Shown: positions 49,001 to 60,880, counted from the first letter of the stretch. The stretch: DNA of 64,000 nt from Allodiplogaster sudhausi (GCA_945643635.1 CALZFC010000004.1:2672501-2736500), one strand, 5' to 3'. Notes: generated from the letters alone by a model not told the origin. A program made the numbers and translations.

Positions 49001-49835
49001 TATTTATGTTTTTCCTATGATTCTAGAGATGTTTTATTTTTTTATTCCGATGTTTCCAGAGATATTTTATTGAATTATTTATCCATATTTCATTGATATG
49101 CGAACGATCTAGTGCTTTTAAGCTACTTTTTCTGAAATTTGGCTAGATCTCTTATTACCAGAAAGAAGAATTTTCATTGCCAGTTAAAAGTTTTTTTTTC
49201 TGCGATGCGTACTTCTTACTTTTTTTCAATTGCAGGACTTTCTGAATCCTTCGATCTACGAACTCTTCATCGAACAATTCGGCCTCAAAGAGAAAGGCTC
49301 CAACTTTCCGAAGCGACTTTTCGACCCCGATGGTTTTCCCGCGGACTGCTATTATGATAAGATTGGTGAGTTTCTCATTATTCGGTTTGTCGACGTTTCG
49401 CCATGGATTGTGAATGCTACCAAATTGTGCCAATACTTCTTTCGAACGGGATATTTAAACGTTATGGGCGAGGAAATATTGTAATTTGTTTAACTAATAA
49501 TAATAATAATAAACGCCGAGGGAAATTTGCGGAATAATTTTTTCTAAATAATTTTTTTATTGTAAAAAGAAACTGCTACTACTATAATTTTCTTCAAATT
49601 AATAATAATGATAAATTTTTTTAAATAATTTTTTATTGTAAAAACAACGAGTACAACTATAATTTTCTTAAAATTAATAATAATAATAATAATAAATTTA
49701 GCCGAGCAGCAACGCCTGCTGATGGAGAAGACGACGCAGCATGCGAAGACAACGGCGGCTTCCGCCTCAGACGCGTCCTCGTCAACCGCGGCGGCGGCCA
49801 TCCAGCCAGCAGCCAGTAAGAAGCCAAGGAAGTAA
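46046..49835 (+). CDS. SAP30BP: SAP30-binding protein (HCNGP-like) homologue
   Basis: Exons 46046-46142, 46516-46617, 46821-46865, 46932-47029, 47657-47836, 48233-48319, 48600-48668, 48851-48922, 49236-49365, 49702-49835; 337 residues, all phases closing. The family hallmark in exon 9 is NPSIYELFIEQFGLKEKGSN followed by FPKRLFDPDGF...YYDKI, closely matching vertebrate NPSIYEKLIQFC...YPKDMFDPHGW. Exon 7 has IPAEPNKPCDP (compare IPPEPPGRCS). The start LVAYGDESDEDE matches LAVYAEDSEPES. The N-terminal half is acidic and low-complexity. SAP30BP is a nuclear protein that binds the SAP30 co-repressor subunit and takes part in splicing with RBM17. Exon 6 (48233-48319) is the least certain. TTTTAG lies 4 bp before the ATG. 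AATAAA at 50269. Confidence 0.92.
46241..46321 (+). repeat. Perfect tandem duplication in SAP30BP intron 1
   Basis: A roughly 42-bp unit beginning ACGATGGTACATGCTTGAGT occurs twice in direct succession. The two copies are nearly identical, so the duplication is recent. Confidence 0.9.
47566..47635 (+). repeat. CT tract before SAP30BP exon 5
   Basis: (CT)n lies about 20 bp upstream of the acceptor at 47656, on the coding strand. Confidence 0.9.
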
Positions 49836-50473
49836 AAGAGGGCGGACGGGTGGGCGGAGCCAAGAGCAAGATTTCTGTCTCCAAGAGAGCTCACTGTGTA
49901 CTTTTACAACTGTAATCTTTGTGAATTTTGAGCCTTCATCATCTCTGTGGGGGGAGGGGGGAGGTGTGAAGATTACTGTGTTAGAGCTTCCTGTATTTTA
50001 ACGAATTTTGTTGAGGATTAATGGTTTATTTTGAAAACGTCAAAATTTGTTTTAAAGAGTCCTTGAAAGGATGGGGGAAGATTCAAAAAGATGTAATTCC
50101 AAGCCAGTTTTGTTCGCTATAAATTATTGTCTGTTCGTCATTTAATGATTTTGTTTCTTTCCCTCTTATTCTTCTCAGGACCGACATCTTTGTTCTCTGT
50201 TTACTTACATTTTAATTCTAAAAACATCGGTTTTTTCTATAATGTTCTTTTGGTAATTTTGTGTTGTCAATAAATGTTGATTAGAGAAGAGTTTTGAAGA
50301 AAGACATCATCTGTTATTTCGGATGATTAATATATGTGAAGGAGTATGAAGAAGGCGGAAAGGAATCAGAGTAATACAGTAATCTTTCCCGGTACCGTAA
50401 TCTTCTATCTTTTAGTGTTGGCCCAGTTCCACCGTAATCTTGTGCCATTTCGGTTTACTTCTGACCTGTACTA
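49836..50473 (+). other. SAP30BP 3' flank and intercistronic region
   Basis: AATAAA at 50269-50274 marks the likely poly(A) site, leaving under 200 bp to the next ATG on the same strand. This spacing is compatible with a nematode operon. I cannot see the trans-splice type. Confidence 0.5.
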
Positions 50474-53463
50474 ATGATGAGAGAAGCCTCGATGCTACGC
50501 GCAGCGCTTGGCCCTTCACGGTTGTAAGTATTTTTAATTTCTAGAATACAGGAAAGATATAAGGCGTGTTATAGAAAGAAGGGGTTGATTACAGCTCAAA
50601 AATGTTCTATAAACTGAGGAGGAATGGTCTATGAACTGATTAGAAAAATGATAAATGAGGAGAAATGTTCAGCTGCTGGCGATTCACATCTTCTGCCGCG
50701 TCAACTTCGACGGGTGCAACGGTAAATAATGCAACTTCAGAGGATACAAGTAAGATTATATTTTTATCATTAAATTTTTATTAGTTTTTTCTCTCGTTTT
50801 TTGCAGTAAACAATTGCCAAATTGTCTTACATTAGAATACTAATTTATATTAAAGAGAATTTTTTTTTTCAGAATTGAACAAGAATCTTGAGGCAGGAGG
50901 AAGAGAAGAGAGGAAGGTGGAGAAGGAAAAGGGAAGCATTAAAGGAGCTCTGCATGCGCCTCCAGCAAGTCTGGTAGAAGCTGCGCTGAGACCGACGCAC
51001 TTTCGCTATGCGGACGCACTCATCAGACATCTCAAGAACTCGCTGGTGCTCCATGAACCAGGTAGGGATGAGAGGAAGAGGGGAGGAGAGAGAGAATGAG
51101 AGAGAGAGAGATGACAGAGAGAGGGAGTTGAGAGAGAGAGAGATGAAGAAGTAGATGGAGAGAGAGAGAATCCCTTTCTTTCTTTCTCTCTCTCTCTCTC
51201 TCTTTCGCTCTTTATCGGTCTTACCTTATGACGTAATCTTTAAAGGAGTAAAAAACGCACATTTGAATTCCCGCCTTTTTGCCTGACACAAGGGCGAGAG
51301 AGCATGCGATTTAGAGAGACGTGATTACAATAGTCTGGAAATGCAAATATATATTGTGATTGAACATGGCTCTCATGTTCCTTGAATGGTTGGCGTTCTG
51401 CCAAAAATTTGCTCGCCCTTTCCAGGTCGCTTCATCGTTCTCCAAAAGCCGTACGGCATTTCTTGTGTCGGCCACCGCCAAGCAGGCGGAGGTGTCTTCG
51501 GCAGCTCCGTCCACGACAGGAAAGACGATGAAGAAGAGGAGGTGGAAGGAGGAGGACGAATTGTGAGTTACTGTACTTTGAAGAGAATCTTGTATCTATT
51601 TAACATGTACATATAAATTTTACTTACCATAAGTTATTTGGATCAATTAAATCAAACAACATTCTTGACAATCACTCGAAACTTTGGTTATATTCGTTAA
51701 ATGATGGGGGAAACAAAACAACAGTAGTTTTGGGATTGAAAAACGGTATAAAAAATTTTAAGGGTTTTTTCCTCACATTTGCTGAAAATGTTGCAGAATT
51801 GAAATTGTCGTTTTAAAATATTTCTTGATATTTGATTTTTGCTTTCGCAAAAATAAAACTTTCTTCACAGGAGCCACTTGATCGAAGTCCCACTATTTCG
51901 GAGTGTCTTCCGGCGTTGGCGCGGCATTTCAACGAGCCCGCACTCTCCTTCTTCACCGGTCTCAAGCGGTTGGGGTTTTTATTTTAAATATTAATATTAT
52001 TATTTATTTATTTCTTTTATATTCTAGTTGAATTAAGCGCTTACTTTTCAATTCGTACATTTCGTTGTCAGTGGTAACATCAATTTTCCCGTTTGTTAAT
52101 ATGCGGAGATAGTATGACTTTTCCTGGGGGGAAATATGATTAAAGTTTTATTGGTTGCAATAATTTGAATAGGCGAGAAATTTGTCCATTTTTTGCCATC
52201 GATTTTAGCACACTCTACCATGTGGTTTTCGCGGCTTCTAGGCTCCATAAATTGTTCATACCTGGCTTTTTTTCTTCGATTCACGAAGACAACAATATTT
52301 TCTATACTTTTGAAAAAATACAATTATATCAATTTTTTCTTTTATTTGTGGTGCCAAAAAAACTTTATTTAAGAAAAAAGATCTTCTAGACTCCGCCCAC
52401 CCGTCCATATTTTTCTTCCTTCCTCCTCAGCTACGTCTCCGGCCCTCTTTTGCTGCCGTGCTCATCAGCCGAAGTGAAACACATCAAGAAGAGCATCCAA
52501 GCGGTCTCCTCGGCCGCGCTCTCACCGTGCCCCTTGGAAGAAGACGGGGAGGAGGGAGAGGACCAGAGAGACTTTCTGCACTCTGCACTGTCAGTTTGAA
52601 AAGGGTTTTGAGTTTATTGATTTTATCTTATTTAATTTTTTCTTTTATTTTTTGAGACAAGAACAACTCAAGCTTCAATTCTCCCTTTTTGGCGATAAGG
52701 CATGTGTGATTTACTTATTGTTAGAGAGACGCCGACTGAAATGCTGGTTTCATTGAAATGGAAACGAATTCCGCACTAAGTTTCGTGCAACCTTTAAGGG
52801 CCATCTGTGTAGGAACTCCTGAACGTGGCCGAGAAGCCGGAGTGATCGACGGCTATGCAACTTTTCAGCCAGTCGACAGCCATAAAGAGGTGGGGGTGGA
52901 TTTCCTCTTTTTTTATTTACTTTTTAATGTAGTACCAATGTAACTTGTAATATGCTTAGTATTGAGAATATATATTTTTTATATATATTTGAATCATTTT
53001 TCTCTTGCTTTGCATAATGTTAACAGTTTTAAAAGAGAGAAAAACTATATTAATATCGTTATATAAAAAATTGAGAGGCCTTGTTGAGAATAAAGATAAG
53101 TATATGTAATTTTTTTTAAAGAATTTTTAAAATGTTATTTTATTTTTTCAAAAAATTATATACTTTCTCTCAGTACATCTTCATCGAGGGCGGACGGGCG
53201 AAGAAGCGCGCGCGCACCGGAAAATACGCTGTGGCCGGCGGCATCAAGTGGCGGACGATCGGGCAGAGTGACGAGCTGGGCTGCACGCTGCTCGAGGTGC
53301 AGTGCAGCAAATGTTGGTCCTTTTCAAATATCCCTTTTTGAATTCGCACCTTTTTCCTGACGCAAAAGGAGCAGTGCAACAAATGTTCGATTGTTGTGGG
53401 TTTTTAATTATCTTTTTTTAAAGAGCCAAAAACTCATGCTTGAATTGGCCTTTATTGCTAAAG

Positions 53464-53503
<40 letters not shown>

Positions 53504-53733
53504 TTATTTATTTATTTATTTTAATTCCTGGCTAAATTTGCAGATGAAATATAGTATTTTAATAGTCTATTTGTAATTTTTGCCTATTGTAAAGTACCTG
53601 GTGGTTTTGATCGAGGTGCCCCTTTTATTACCTTGAATAGAACAAACCGGACCTGATCCTCTCTCGTCACTTAACTGTTCTACGTCTATTTCTCCCTCAT
53701 TCTCTTTTCTCTCCCTCTCTCTCTCTTCTTTCC

Positions 53734-53765
<32 letters not shown>

Positions 53766-54349
53766 TCAGTCGCCCGCCACCTCCCTCGCCTGGCGCTCTC
53801 TCACCTGAGCCTGCCCCTTCTCGGCGATGCTCTCTACTGCCGTCGCTTCATGGATGTCGATGGGAGGGCCGTGCGAGTTGATCCATCCTCCACCAGCACG
53901 CAGAAGAAGCGGAGGACGCAGGGATTCCAGGTGAAAGAGGTTTCATTTTGCTATTAATTAATTAAGTAATTAAATAATTAATTTTTATTTGATTTTCATC
54001 TTTTTTTGTGCTAATTTTTTTTTTTGCACATGTAATAGCATAAAGACAAACAGGACGTTTTGTTGACTTATTAAAATATTTTTTATGTTCTTCATTTTCT
54101 GGAGCACTGATGGCTGTCCGCTAGCAAACGGAAATATTTCGATTGTGAAGATCGCTCTAGTTTACAAAATTAATATCTTGAACACAAATCTGGGAACTTT
54201 GCATCTATTTTATTTTTTAATTTTCCTCTCTCTCATTCTATGTCTCTCTCAATCTCTTTCTCGCTTTCTCTCCTCTCTCTCTCTCTCACTCTCTCCTCCC
54301 TCTCTCTCAATCTCTTTCTCGCTCTCTTCTCTCTCCTCTCGTCTCTCTC

Positions 54350-54389
<40 letters not shown>

Positions 54390-54634
54390 CTCTATCGCTC
54401 TCTCTCTCTCGCTCTCCTCTCTCTCGCTCTCCTTTCTCTCTGTGTCTCTCTCGCTCTCTGGCTCTCTCTCTCTCGCTCTCCTCTCTCTCGCTCTCGCTCT
54501 CTTCTCTCTCTCTCTCAATCTCGCTCTCTCGCTCTCTCTCTCTCTCTCTCTCGCTCTCGCTCTCTCACTCTCCTCTCTCTCTCCTCTCTCTCGCTCTCCT
54601 TCCTCTCTCCTCTCTCAATCTCGCTCTCTGCTCT

Positions 54635-54689
<55 letters not shown>

Positions 54690-55169
54690 TTTGAATGATC
54701 CGCCTTTCAGTTCGTGCCTCGTGCTCTCCTCGATCATCTTTCTCTACCTCCGAACGCTCTTTCACAGATGCCCCTCTACCTGCATATTTATAGAACGGTG
54801 AGGAAATAAATATTCATTTAAAAAAAGTTTAAATGAAATTTAAAAAATTTTTTATAAAGGAACATATTTTAAATAAAAACTAATATTTTTATAAACTCTT
54901 TTCATGTTTTATTTCTTTCTGCAGTTGTTCACTAATTTCATAGCTCCATGAACCTTCGTTTACCGATTATGCCCAATTCCCTGTGGAATTAATATTTTTG
55001 TGTATATATTGAACAATACGTATATAAGTTAGTTTAAATTAAATTTCTGCTTACATTCTTTTATTAATCTGAAGTTGTTTTTTTTTACAAAAGTGATCAA
55101 TATTTTAATAATGATTTTATTTCCAAATTTATTATCTGACTCTACCTCGCTCTTTCTCTCCCTCCCTCA

Positions 55170-55216
<47 letters not shown>

Positions 55217-55574
55217 TTTTCCAGGCGCTGCCAGACTACGGAAAGGCCCAGCGGATTGAAGACAAGCTTGACCTTGTCGCATCCGCTCCTCCACCGCGTT
55301 CGTTTCTTTTTTATTATTAATTTATTTATTTATCTACGTCGATTAAGATCTAAAAACAATATTGCTTATCCTTTTTTAGGAATAATAATGCACCAGAAAA
55401 AAAACAGTTAGCTGTGTTTAATTTAAAAAAAAGAATGAGGAAAACATTCACAGATATGTTTTGTTCTCATTAATATCTCCTTCAAGGTTATTTATTTCAG
55501 CCCACTTCATGGCGATGGTGGAAGCTCTCGGGTTCTCGAAGACGCTGAAGAGATTCTGGAATGAGAAAGTTTAG
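50474..55574 (+). CDS. RPUSD3: RPUSD3-like mitochondrial pseudouridine-synthase-family protein
   Basis: Exons 50474-50523, 50673-50749, 50873-51061, 51426-51562, 51871-51968, 52431-52589, 52799-52889, 53174-53312, 53770-53930, 54711-54797, 55225-55297, 55501-55574; 444 residues, all phases closing. The N-terminus (MREASMLRAALGPSRF) is Arg-rich without acid residues beyond E4, like a mitochondrial targeting sequence. The RluA-like fold is visible in GRFIVLQKPYGISCVG, TISECLPALARHF, RYVSGPLLL, LLGDALYCRR, MPLYLHIYR and the terminal HFMAMVEALGFSKTL, which match RPUSD3 in order. RPUSD3 acts on mitochondrial mRNA/rRNA in animals. The catalytic HRLD segment is replaced by TGLKRYVSG, with no Asp, as in RPUSD3. 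A Gly/Glu-rich insert follows exon 4's start. Confidence 0.8.
51065..51205. repeat. GA then CT tract in RPUSD3 intron 3
   Basis: The donor GTAGGGATGAGAGGAAG runs straight into GA repeats (to 51168), followed by a CT tract (51176-51206), making a potential long hairpin in the pre-mRNA. Confidence 0.85.
51228..51350 (-). repeat. Short interspersed element, family E (inverted)
   Basis: The reverse complement has GTCTCTCTAAATCGCATGCTC, GCCCTTGTGTCAGGCAAAAA, GGCGGGAATTCAAATG and CTCCTTTAAAGATTACG, matching 20990-21128 and 26620-26745. It lies in RPUSD3 intron 3. Confidence 0.85.
52664..52748 (-). repeat. Short interspersed element, family E (degenerate)
   Basis: CAATTCTCCCTTTTTGGCGATAAGGCATG through GTTAGAGAGACG is a diverged inverted copy, in RPUSD3 intron 6. 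Confidence 0.6.
53416..53456 (-). repeat. Short interspersed element, family E (partial)
   Basis: TTTAAAGAGCCAAAAACT then TTGAATTGGCCTTT is the inverted core. It lies in RPUSD3 intron 8, just before a (TA)n(TTTA)n microsatellite at 53465-53522. Confidence 0.65.
53700..53767 (+). repeat. CT tract abutting RPUSD3 exon 9 acceptor
   Basis: (CT)n with TT interruptions runs directly into TCTCTTCAG at 53769. Confidence 0.9.
54225..54692 (+). repeat. Large CT tract in RPUSD3 intron 9
   Basis: About 470 bp of CTCTCT with CGCTCT and CTCCTCTC variants on the coding strand, ending 18 bp before the acceptor of exon 54711-54797. Long Ser-Leu frames here are not genes. Confidence 0.95.
55141..55213 (+). 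repeat. CT tract before RPUSD3 exon 11
   Basis: (CT)n ends about 10 bp before the acceptor at 55224. Confidence 0.9.
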
Positions 55575-56242
55575 TAGGAAGAGAGAGAGAGAGAGAGGAG
55601 AGAGAGAAGAGGACGAGAAATAGGGAGAGAGAGCGAGAGAGAGGGGAGAGAGAGAAAGAGAGAGGAGAGAGAGAGCGAGCGAGAGAGAGAGAGAGAGGGA
55701 GAAGAGAGCGAGCGAGAGAGGATGAGAAGGCAAGGAAAGCGAGACTTGCGAAAAAGACCATTTAAATTATTGTTAATGCGATTTGTTAGAGTTCATATCT
55801 GAATGATTTGTGTGTTGATTTTGTTGTTTGAGATCATCCTATTTCATTAACGAACAAGAAAAGCAAGTTCCTCTTATACGTTTGTTGACTGTTGGTCTGT
55901 TAGTAGCATTTTGTTTTCTTCATAACATGTTGCTCACGCTTCTATCGTTATCACGTTTTCTTCATGATAAACTGATCCTGGTAGAATTCAACAAAAGAAA
56001 GAACATACACAACAAAATTAGCGAAGCGAGAAACAATTAGCAGAAGATGATTTGATATTTCAGCGATTGTGATGAGCATGCCATGCAATAATACTCTTTG
56101 CAAGGCTTTCAATTTCTCTCACTCTTTGACTCCTCTCTCACTCCTTGTCTCCCACTCTATCCTCTCTCTTTCTCTCTCTCTCTCTTTCACACTCTCAATC
56201 TTTCGCTCTCTTTCACTTTCCCTCACTCCTCCTCTCTCATCC

Positions 56243-56292
<50 letters not shown>

Positions 56293-56479
56293 CTTCTACT
56301 TCTATTTCTCTCTCATACTTGTTTTATTTATTCATTAATTTTTGAAAAAAAAGATGCATCTAAAATGGCAAAAATTAAAAATACGCTCCTTGAACTTAGT
56401 TAGTAGATTTCTCGCAATCTGGATGTTAATAAATAAATTTATCTTTATTTTTATTATGATTATTTGCTTGTCCCGTTGA

Positions 56480-56678
56480 TCTATTAACTGTGTTGGCGAG
56501 GTTAAATGATATTCATGAATAACTTCCAGAGCAGTTTGTTGACTCGATCATACTCACTTTTCCTATCTGAAGAATAAACTAATCCCTTTATTCTACCATT
56601 GTAATGAGAAATTGAAGCAAAATTAAGATAGAGAAGGAAAGAGAGAGAGATTGAAGCGGAGACGGAAAGATCGAGATA

Positions 56679-56727
<49 letters not shown>
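56480..56727 (+). repeat. Dispersed repeat R2, copy 1, ending in GA tract
   Basis: Shares with 57775-57930, in order: TGTTGGC-AG-TTAAATGATAT-CATG, CCTATCTGAA-AA, ATTCT-C-AT---AATGAG-AAT, then entry into (GA)n. Confidence 0.6.
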
Positions 56728-56728
<1 letters not shown>

Positions 56729-57136
56729 CAAGGCCAAAGAAACAAACGGAGAAGTTGGCTTATTAATCTCAGATATTGTTTTGTGCATTCTAACGAGCAA
56801 GCGGGTTTGATGCCCTTAAAAAAAGTTTTATCTGCAGAAATAGAATCTGTGGTGATGGATCATTCTCCTTTGTGTTCTCTGATAATATTGCATCATATCA
56901 AGTTTACAAGTGCTTTTATGCATCATTTTAATTCCGCGGTCCGTCAAATACTTATTTTTAAGATGGTTTTAGAATGGGAATTTCGCTACCTACGATACGC
57001 TTTCTAGCTTTCTAGAGCCACTTATATTGGAAGGAGGCGGAACCTTACTGTATTCATGGCGAATGAAATGCGATGATCTCTGCCACTCTACCTCTCTCTC
57101 TCTCTCTCTCTCTCGCTCTCTCTCTCTTTCTCGCTC

Positions 57137-57191
<55 letters not shown>

Positions 57192-57607
57192 CTTGCTGTC
57201 TGACTCCACATTCTCTATCAAAAATCGCAGTCATTGTGTGAAAATGCAGTATATATCCACAATGGAAAAATTTAGTACACTCATTTGTAAGAAAAAGATG
57301 CAGAGTTACACTTATTGTTAATTATAAGCAACATTTTAAATATATTTTGGCTCTTTGAATTGTAAAAAAAATCTTCCATAGTTACGCAGGCGGTTTTGAT
57401 ATCCCAAAACACCCTTTATATTCAGCGATTTGAACCAAAGCTGTTGGGACAGGGTTTCAGGGTTCTTTCCAGAATATTTTATTATTAATTAAGTTCGCTG
57501 AAACTTTTTTCCTGATTGCAAAAAAAATTAAGTACCACAAAATTAATCTAATAATCTATCGCTTGCAGTTTTACATGTGGAGTGAATAATGGTAGTTTTG
57601 TTATGCC

Positions 57608-57722
57608 CCAGGGCAAAGAACCCTCGGGAAGCCCAGCCCCTTTTGGATCCCCGCCCGTTCTGGATCCCCGACCCTTCTGGAAGCCCCGCCCCCTCGGGAA
57701 GCCCCGCCCCCTTGGTGGGGGC
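57608..57722. repeat. GC-rich minisatellite
   Basis: Five or six imperfect units of about 20 bp built on CCCCGCCCCTTCTGGAWG / CCCCGACCCTTCTGGAAG, isolated in AT-rich DNA. Confidence 0.8.
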
Positions 57723-57774
57723 TTCTCGCGGTATATCTACATACATATATCTCCGTCATTCGATCATCCACTCC

Positions 57775-57930
57775 TTGCCATGTTGGCAAGATTAAATGAT
57801 ATACATGGCAAGCTGGCAGAGCTGCTTGCTGCCTGTCACTATTCCCTATATCTGAACAATTGAGTAATCTTTTTATTCTGCTATCCTAATGAGGAATAGA
57901 TGCTGAATTGAGAGAGAGAGAGGGAGAGAT
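57775..57930 (+). repeat. Dispersed repeat R2, copy 2
   Basis: Second copy, same orientation and same 3' junction into GAGAGAGAG. Confidence 0.6.
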
Positions 57931-57972
57931 CAGGGTTAGAAAACTCTCGCTTTCGCTCCTTGTCTCTCTCCT

Positions 57973-58010
<38 letters not shown>

Positions 58011-58048
58011 GATTGGGCTAAATATGCAGGTCATGTATTTTACATGTC

Positions 58049-58562
58049 TTGAATTACATCATGCCTATTAGTACATTTTGGGCATTTCATTTCATTCTAA
58101 CTTTCTCCGGCACAAGAAATGCAGCACACGTATCGCAAGTCCTTTTCTCGATCGCAAACAGACACCTCAAACACGACCGCAATTTGCATACTTTCGCAAA
58201 CAGAACTTTTAAACTTTTTAAACTTTATTCGCGCTTACCGGGCCAATGTGTTGATGGAATACACGGGGTTGGGCGATCGATGGGCACCGGCGGGTTTGTC
58301 GAAGTGGCCGACGAAGATTAGGCAGATCTTATCCCCACCAGCCAAGCGGTTTCTCCGGGAGCAGCGTCGATTGATGGGAATTGAGGATGATCGGAAACAT
58401 TTGTATTTTTCTGTCTATACTTTTCTTTCTAAATGTGAATAAAAATACTTAATTTAAATATTTAATGTGTACCTCACGGAGTCTCCCATGTCTTCCATCG
58501 AGATTGCAGGCACCGTTGCTGCAGCCAAGTCGAAGAAGGCAAATAATATAAAGAAAGAATGA
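58049..58562 (+). CDS. Tentative exons of an unidentified gene
   Basis: Two protein-like open stretches: about 58225-58400 (including MEYTGLGDRWAPAGLSKWPT and a basic PPAKRFLREQRRLMG) and about 58467-58562 (YLTESPMSSIEIAGTVAAAK, a Lys-rich end and a stop). I could not find matching splice sites between them or a start, so this may be the 3' part of a gene or a remnant. Confidence 0.3.
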
Positions 58563-58716
58563 AAACAGTATGTGTATTGTTGAAAGTAGCTTGCGAGCGA
58601 AATGTATTGCTAATCTTAATGTTCCGCGAAAGGATTACTGCCCAATTTACACGCTCATGTTGCTTGATTAGGGAAAGCGCGCGAATTTGAAATTGAATTT
58701 TCTATTTTCATTTCAG

Positions 58717-59272
58717 GGAGAGGACAATAAGTTCATGGCCGTGAGCCTGGATGCGCTCTACGAGCGGCATCTTCTGTGGCGGCGAGAGCTGCCGGATATT
58801 CAGGTCATCGTTTTATTTGGTCATCATTCTAGTCAGGCAAATTTAACAGATAATCGCAGCGAGACGTGTTCTAGAACATGTTTAAAAATAATGCCGGGAA
58901 TTTAAGGTATGTCTCCGGTGAATATTTGGCCAAACGATATGAAATCCAAAACGTAATGAACAGGAGAAAATTTCATATATTTAATCAAGAATTTAAAAGA
59001 AAATATATTTAAATACTCGACAATTTATAATCGTTCTAGAATAAAGTGAGTACGTTGAAAAAAATAGAATGCAGTTCAATTTATCTCCTTTCAATTCTCT
59101 TTCCGCCGACCTGGCAGTTTTGTGCATATAAATTCCCTTATATACTTACCGGCAAATATATCGTTGCTCTGGTAGAGATTTATTACAAAATGGCAGGAGA
59201 AAAAGAACCGGCAATTTCCAGCCTGCTCGGCTGCAGCGTTGACTGGGCGTCCCGAGGCGAAATCGAGAAAGT
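58717..59272 (+). CDS. Ornithine-decarboxylase-like exon fragments
   Basis: Exon 58717-58803 (after TTTCAG) encodes MAVSLDALYERHLLWRRELPD, like the ODC segment LxDLxxxHLxWRRxLPxV that precedes the PLP lysine. A segment at about 59225-59272 encodes LLGCSVDWASRGEIEK, like ODC LGxGFDCASKGEIExV. Between them, FCAYKF at 59118 could stand for FYAVKC. The phases of the second and third pieces do not close and no catalytic C-terminal half is found before the retrotransposon, so this is either a divergent homologue with unfound exons or a broken gene. Confidence 0.4.
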
Positions 59273-59349
59273 GAGAACATTCTTATACACTAGAATGCGG
59301 GTGGTCGATGTGACCAGGAAGGAATCGATGGCATATCTGAAGGAGTCTT

Positions 59350-59500
59350 GGAAAGAGCGGAGGAGAGAGAGAAAGAGAGATAGAGAAGTATAGAAAGAGA
59401 GAGAAATGAAGAGAAAAAAGATGGAGATGGAGGTAGCGAGAATGAGAGAAAAATAGAAACAAAGAGAGAACGAAAGGGAGAGTTAAAGATAGAGAGAGAT
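59350..59500. repeat. GA-rich tract
   Basis: Imperfect (GA)n directly after the donor-like GTGAGA following the ODC-like segment. Confidence 0.8.
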
Positions 59501-59887
59501 ATTGTTGTCGTGCTGAAAAGTGCTGAAGTCACAAGACGACAACAAAGAACCACATGGAGAGAGCAAACGCACGAGCGGCCAATTCATTTCGCCTCATTTT
59601 ATGGTTGGGGGGGGGGTGTGAAACGCCCGTACTTCATGATGTATTCCATGCACAGTCTCTTGGAACTATTTTGACTGGATATTTCGATTTTTTTTCAATT
59701 AATACATAATATTTATAAATGCGACCAGATTATCTTCGTTAATTGTAAATCTTCTACCTACCATCCACTCAAATGCATACCAAGTACAGAGAAAAGCTTC
59801 CCTATGGATAGCATGATTGCCCGAGAGAGGGTTCAAGGGCAAATACCAAATCCCTTCATCTCTCTTGATGTGGATCTCCATGGGTGG

Positions 59888-60880
59888 TGTCACGGCCGGG
59901 GATAGAGAAGAACGTCAAACCGGCTGGCGTGGGCGGACCCGCCCCCTCGGGGCGGTGACGCCACCGCCAGCAAGACGTAGAGTGTTGGCTTGGCCGACCA
60001 TGGCGGCTGCCTCGGCCCTGTCCTTCCCCTTTCCATATTTATGTGTATTGTAAATGTATGCCTTATATTAGGATAAGATAAACTATAAACCCAAGTCCCA
60101 ATTCTCCCGCATGCTAACCGCTCCTCCGCGGCATGGAGGTCCCGGGGAGATGTCTCAACTTTTCAACCTCACGAGAGTCCCCAGAAGAGATGAGAGCAGG
60201 TCGGCGACACCATCGACGTCAGGTGTCAGTCGTCCCAAATGCATAGCTGTTCGTAGGTCCGTTAAAAAGTAGTTTTATTTTAATCCGCATAGATTTGTTA
60301 GATGTCACGCCAAATAAGCGGCAAATTTATCTTTGGTTGCGAGGAACCGGTGCGCCACCCATCAGATAGAAGGAATCGAAAAGTACTTTTGTAATCGCGG
60401 CATAGGAAGGCGCGCACGGGCAACCGAAGTAGGGGGGAAAATAAGAATGAATAAGAAGGGGGCAGCAATCACTAGGATCGGCATGCTCAGCGAGCTCGCA
60501 TAAGGCTAACCTCTCCACCTAATCTAGAGCGACGCGAGGCGTAATGTAAAGCAAAAAATAATTCCCCATCCGGAATTTTTTCTCTAGTTATACTCTGTTT
60601 GCCAAAGCGAAGGCTGGAGAGGCTAGGACGCCGCATATATAATAGATAAGAGTTCCTCGCTTAGGCTCAGCACGCATTAGTTATCACTCTCTCCTCGGAT
60701 TCTCTGTGCAAATAGTTTATCTGCCAATTATTCTTGAATAGGATGAAATCGTAACATATACGTATAGAAGATTATATGCCCTCCCAAATACAATCTACCC
60801 ACCGTCCCCCTCTCCCCAACCACTCCCTCCGGGGCAGCCAGCCGCCGCCAACACTCCCGGAGCACACAGGATTTCCAATC
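59888..60880 (+). repeat. 5' LTR (right end not determined)
   Basis: At least 993 bp. The true end lies somewhere between 60880 and about 61080. It contains a GC-rich start (59888-60030) and a TATATAATAGATAAGAG-like promoter candidate near 60635. Confidence 0.85.

Larger units (their letters stand above)
55577..58048. other. Intergenic region rich in GA/CT tracts and R2 repeats
   Basis: It contains GA 55580-55725 (beginning at the RPUSD3 stop codon, so in its 3'UTR), CT 56110-56318, GA 56636-56725, CT 57092-57190, a GC-rich minisatellite (57600-57722) and two R2 repeats. No gene recognised. Confidence 0.6.

Noticed and set aside
53461..53522. (TA)n(TTTA)n run as a possible regulatory element
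   Set aside because: Plain microsatellite in an intron without further structure.
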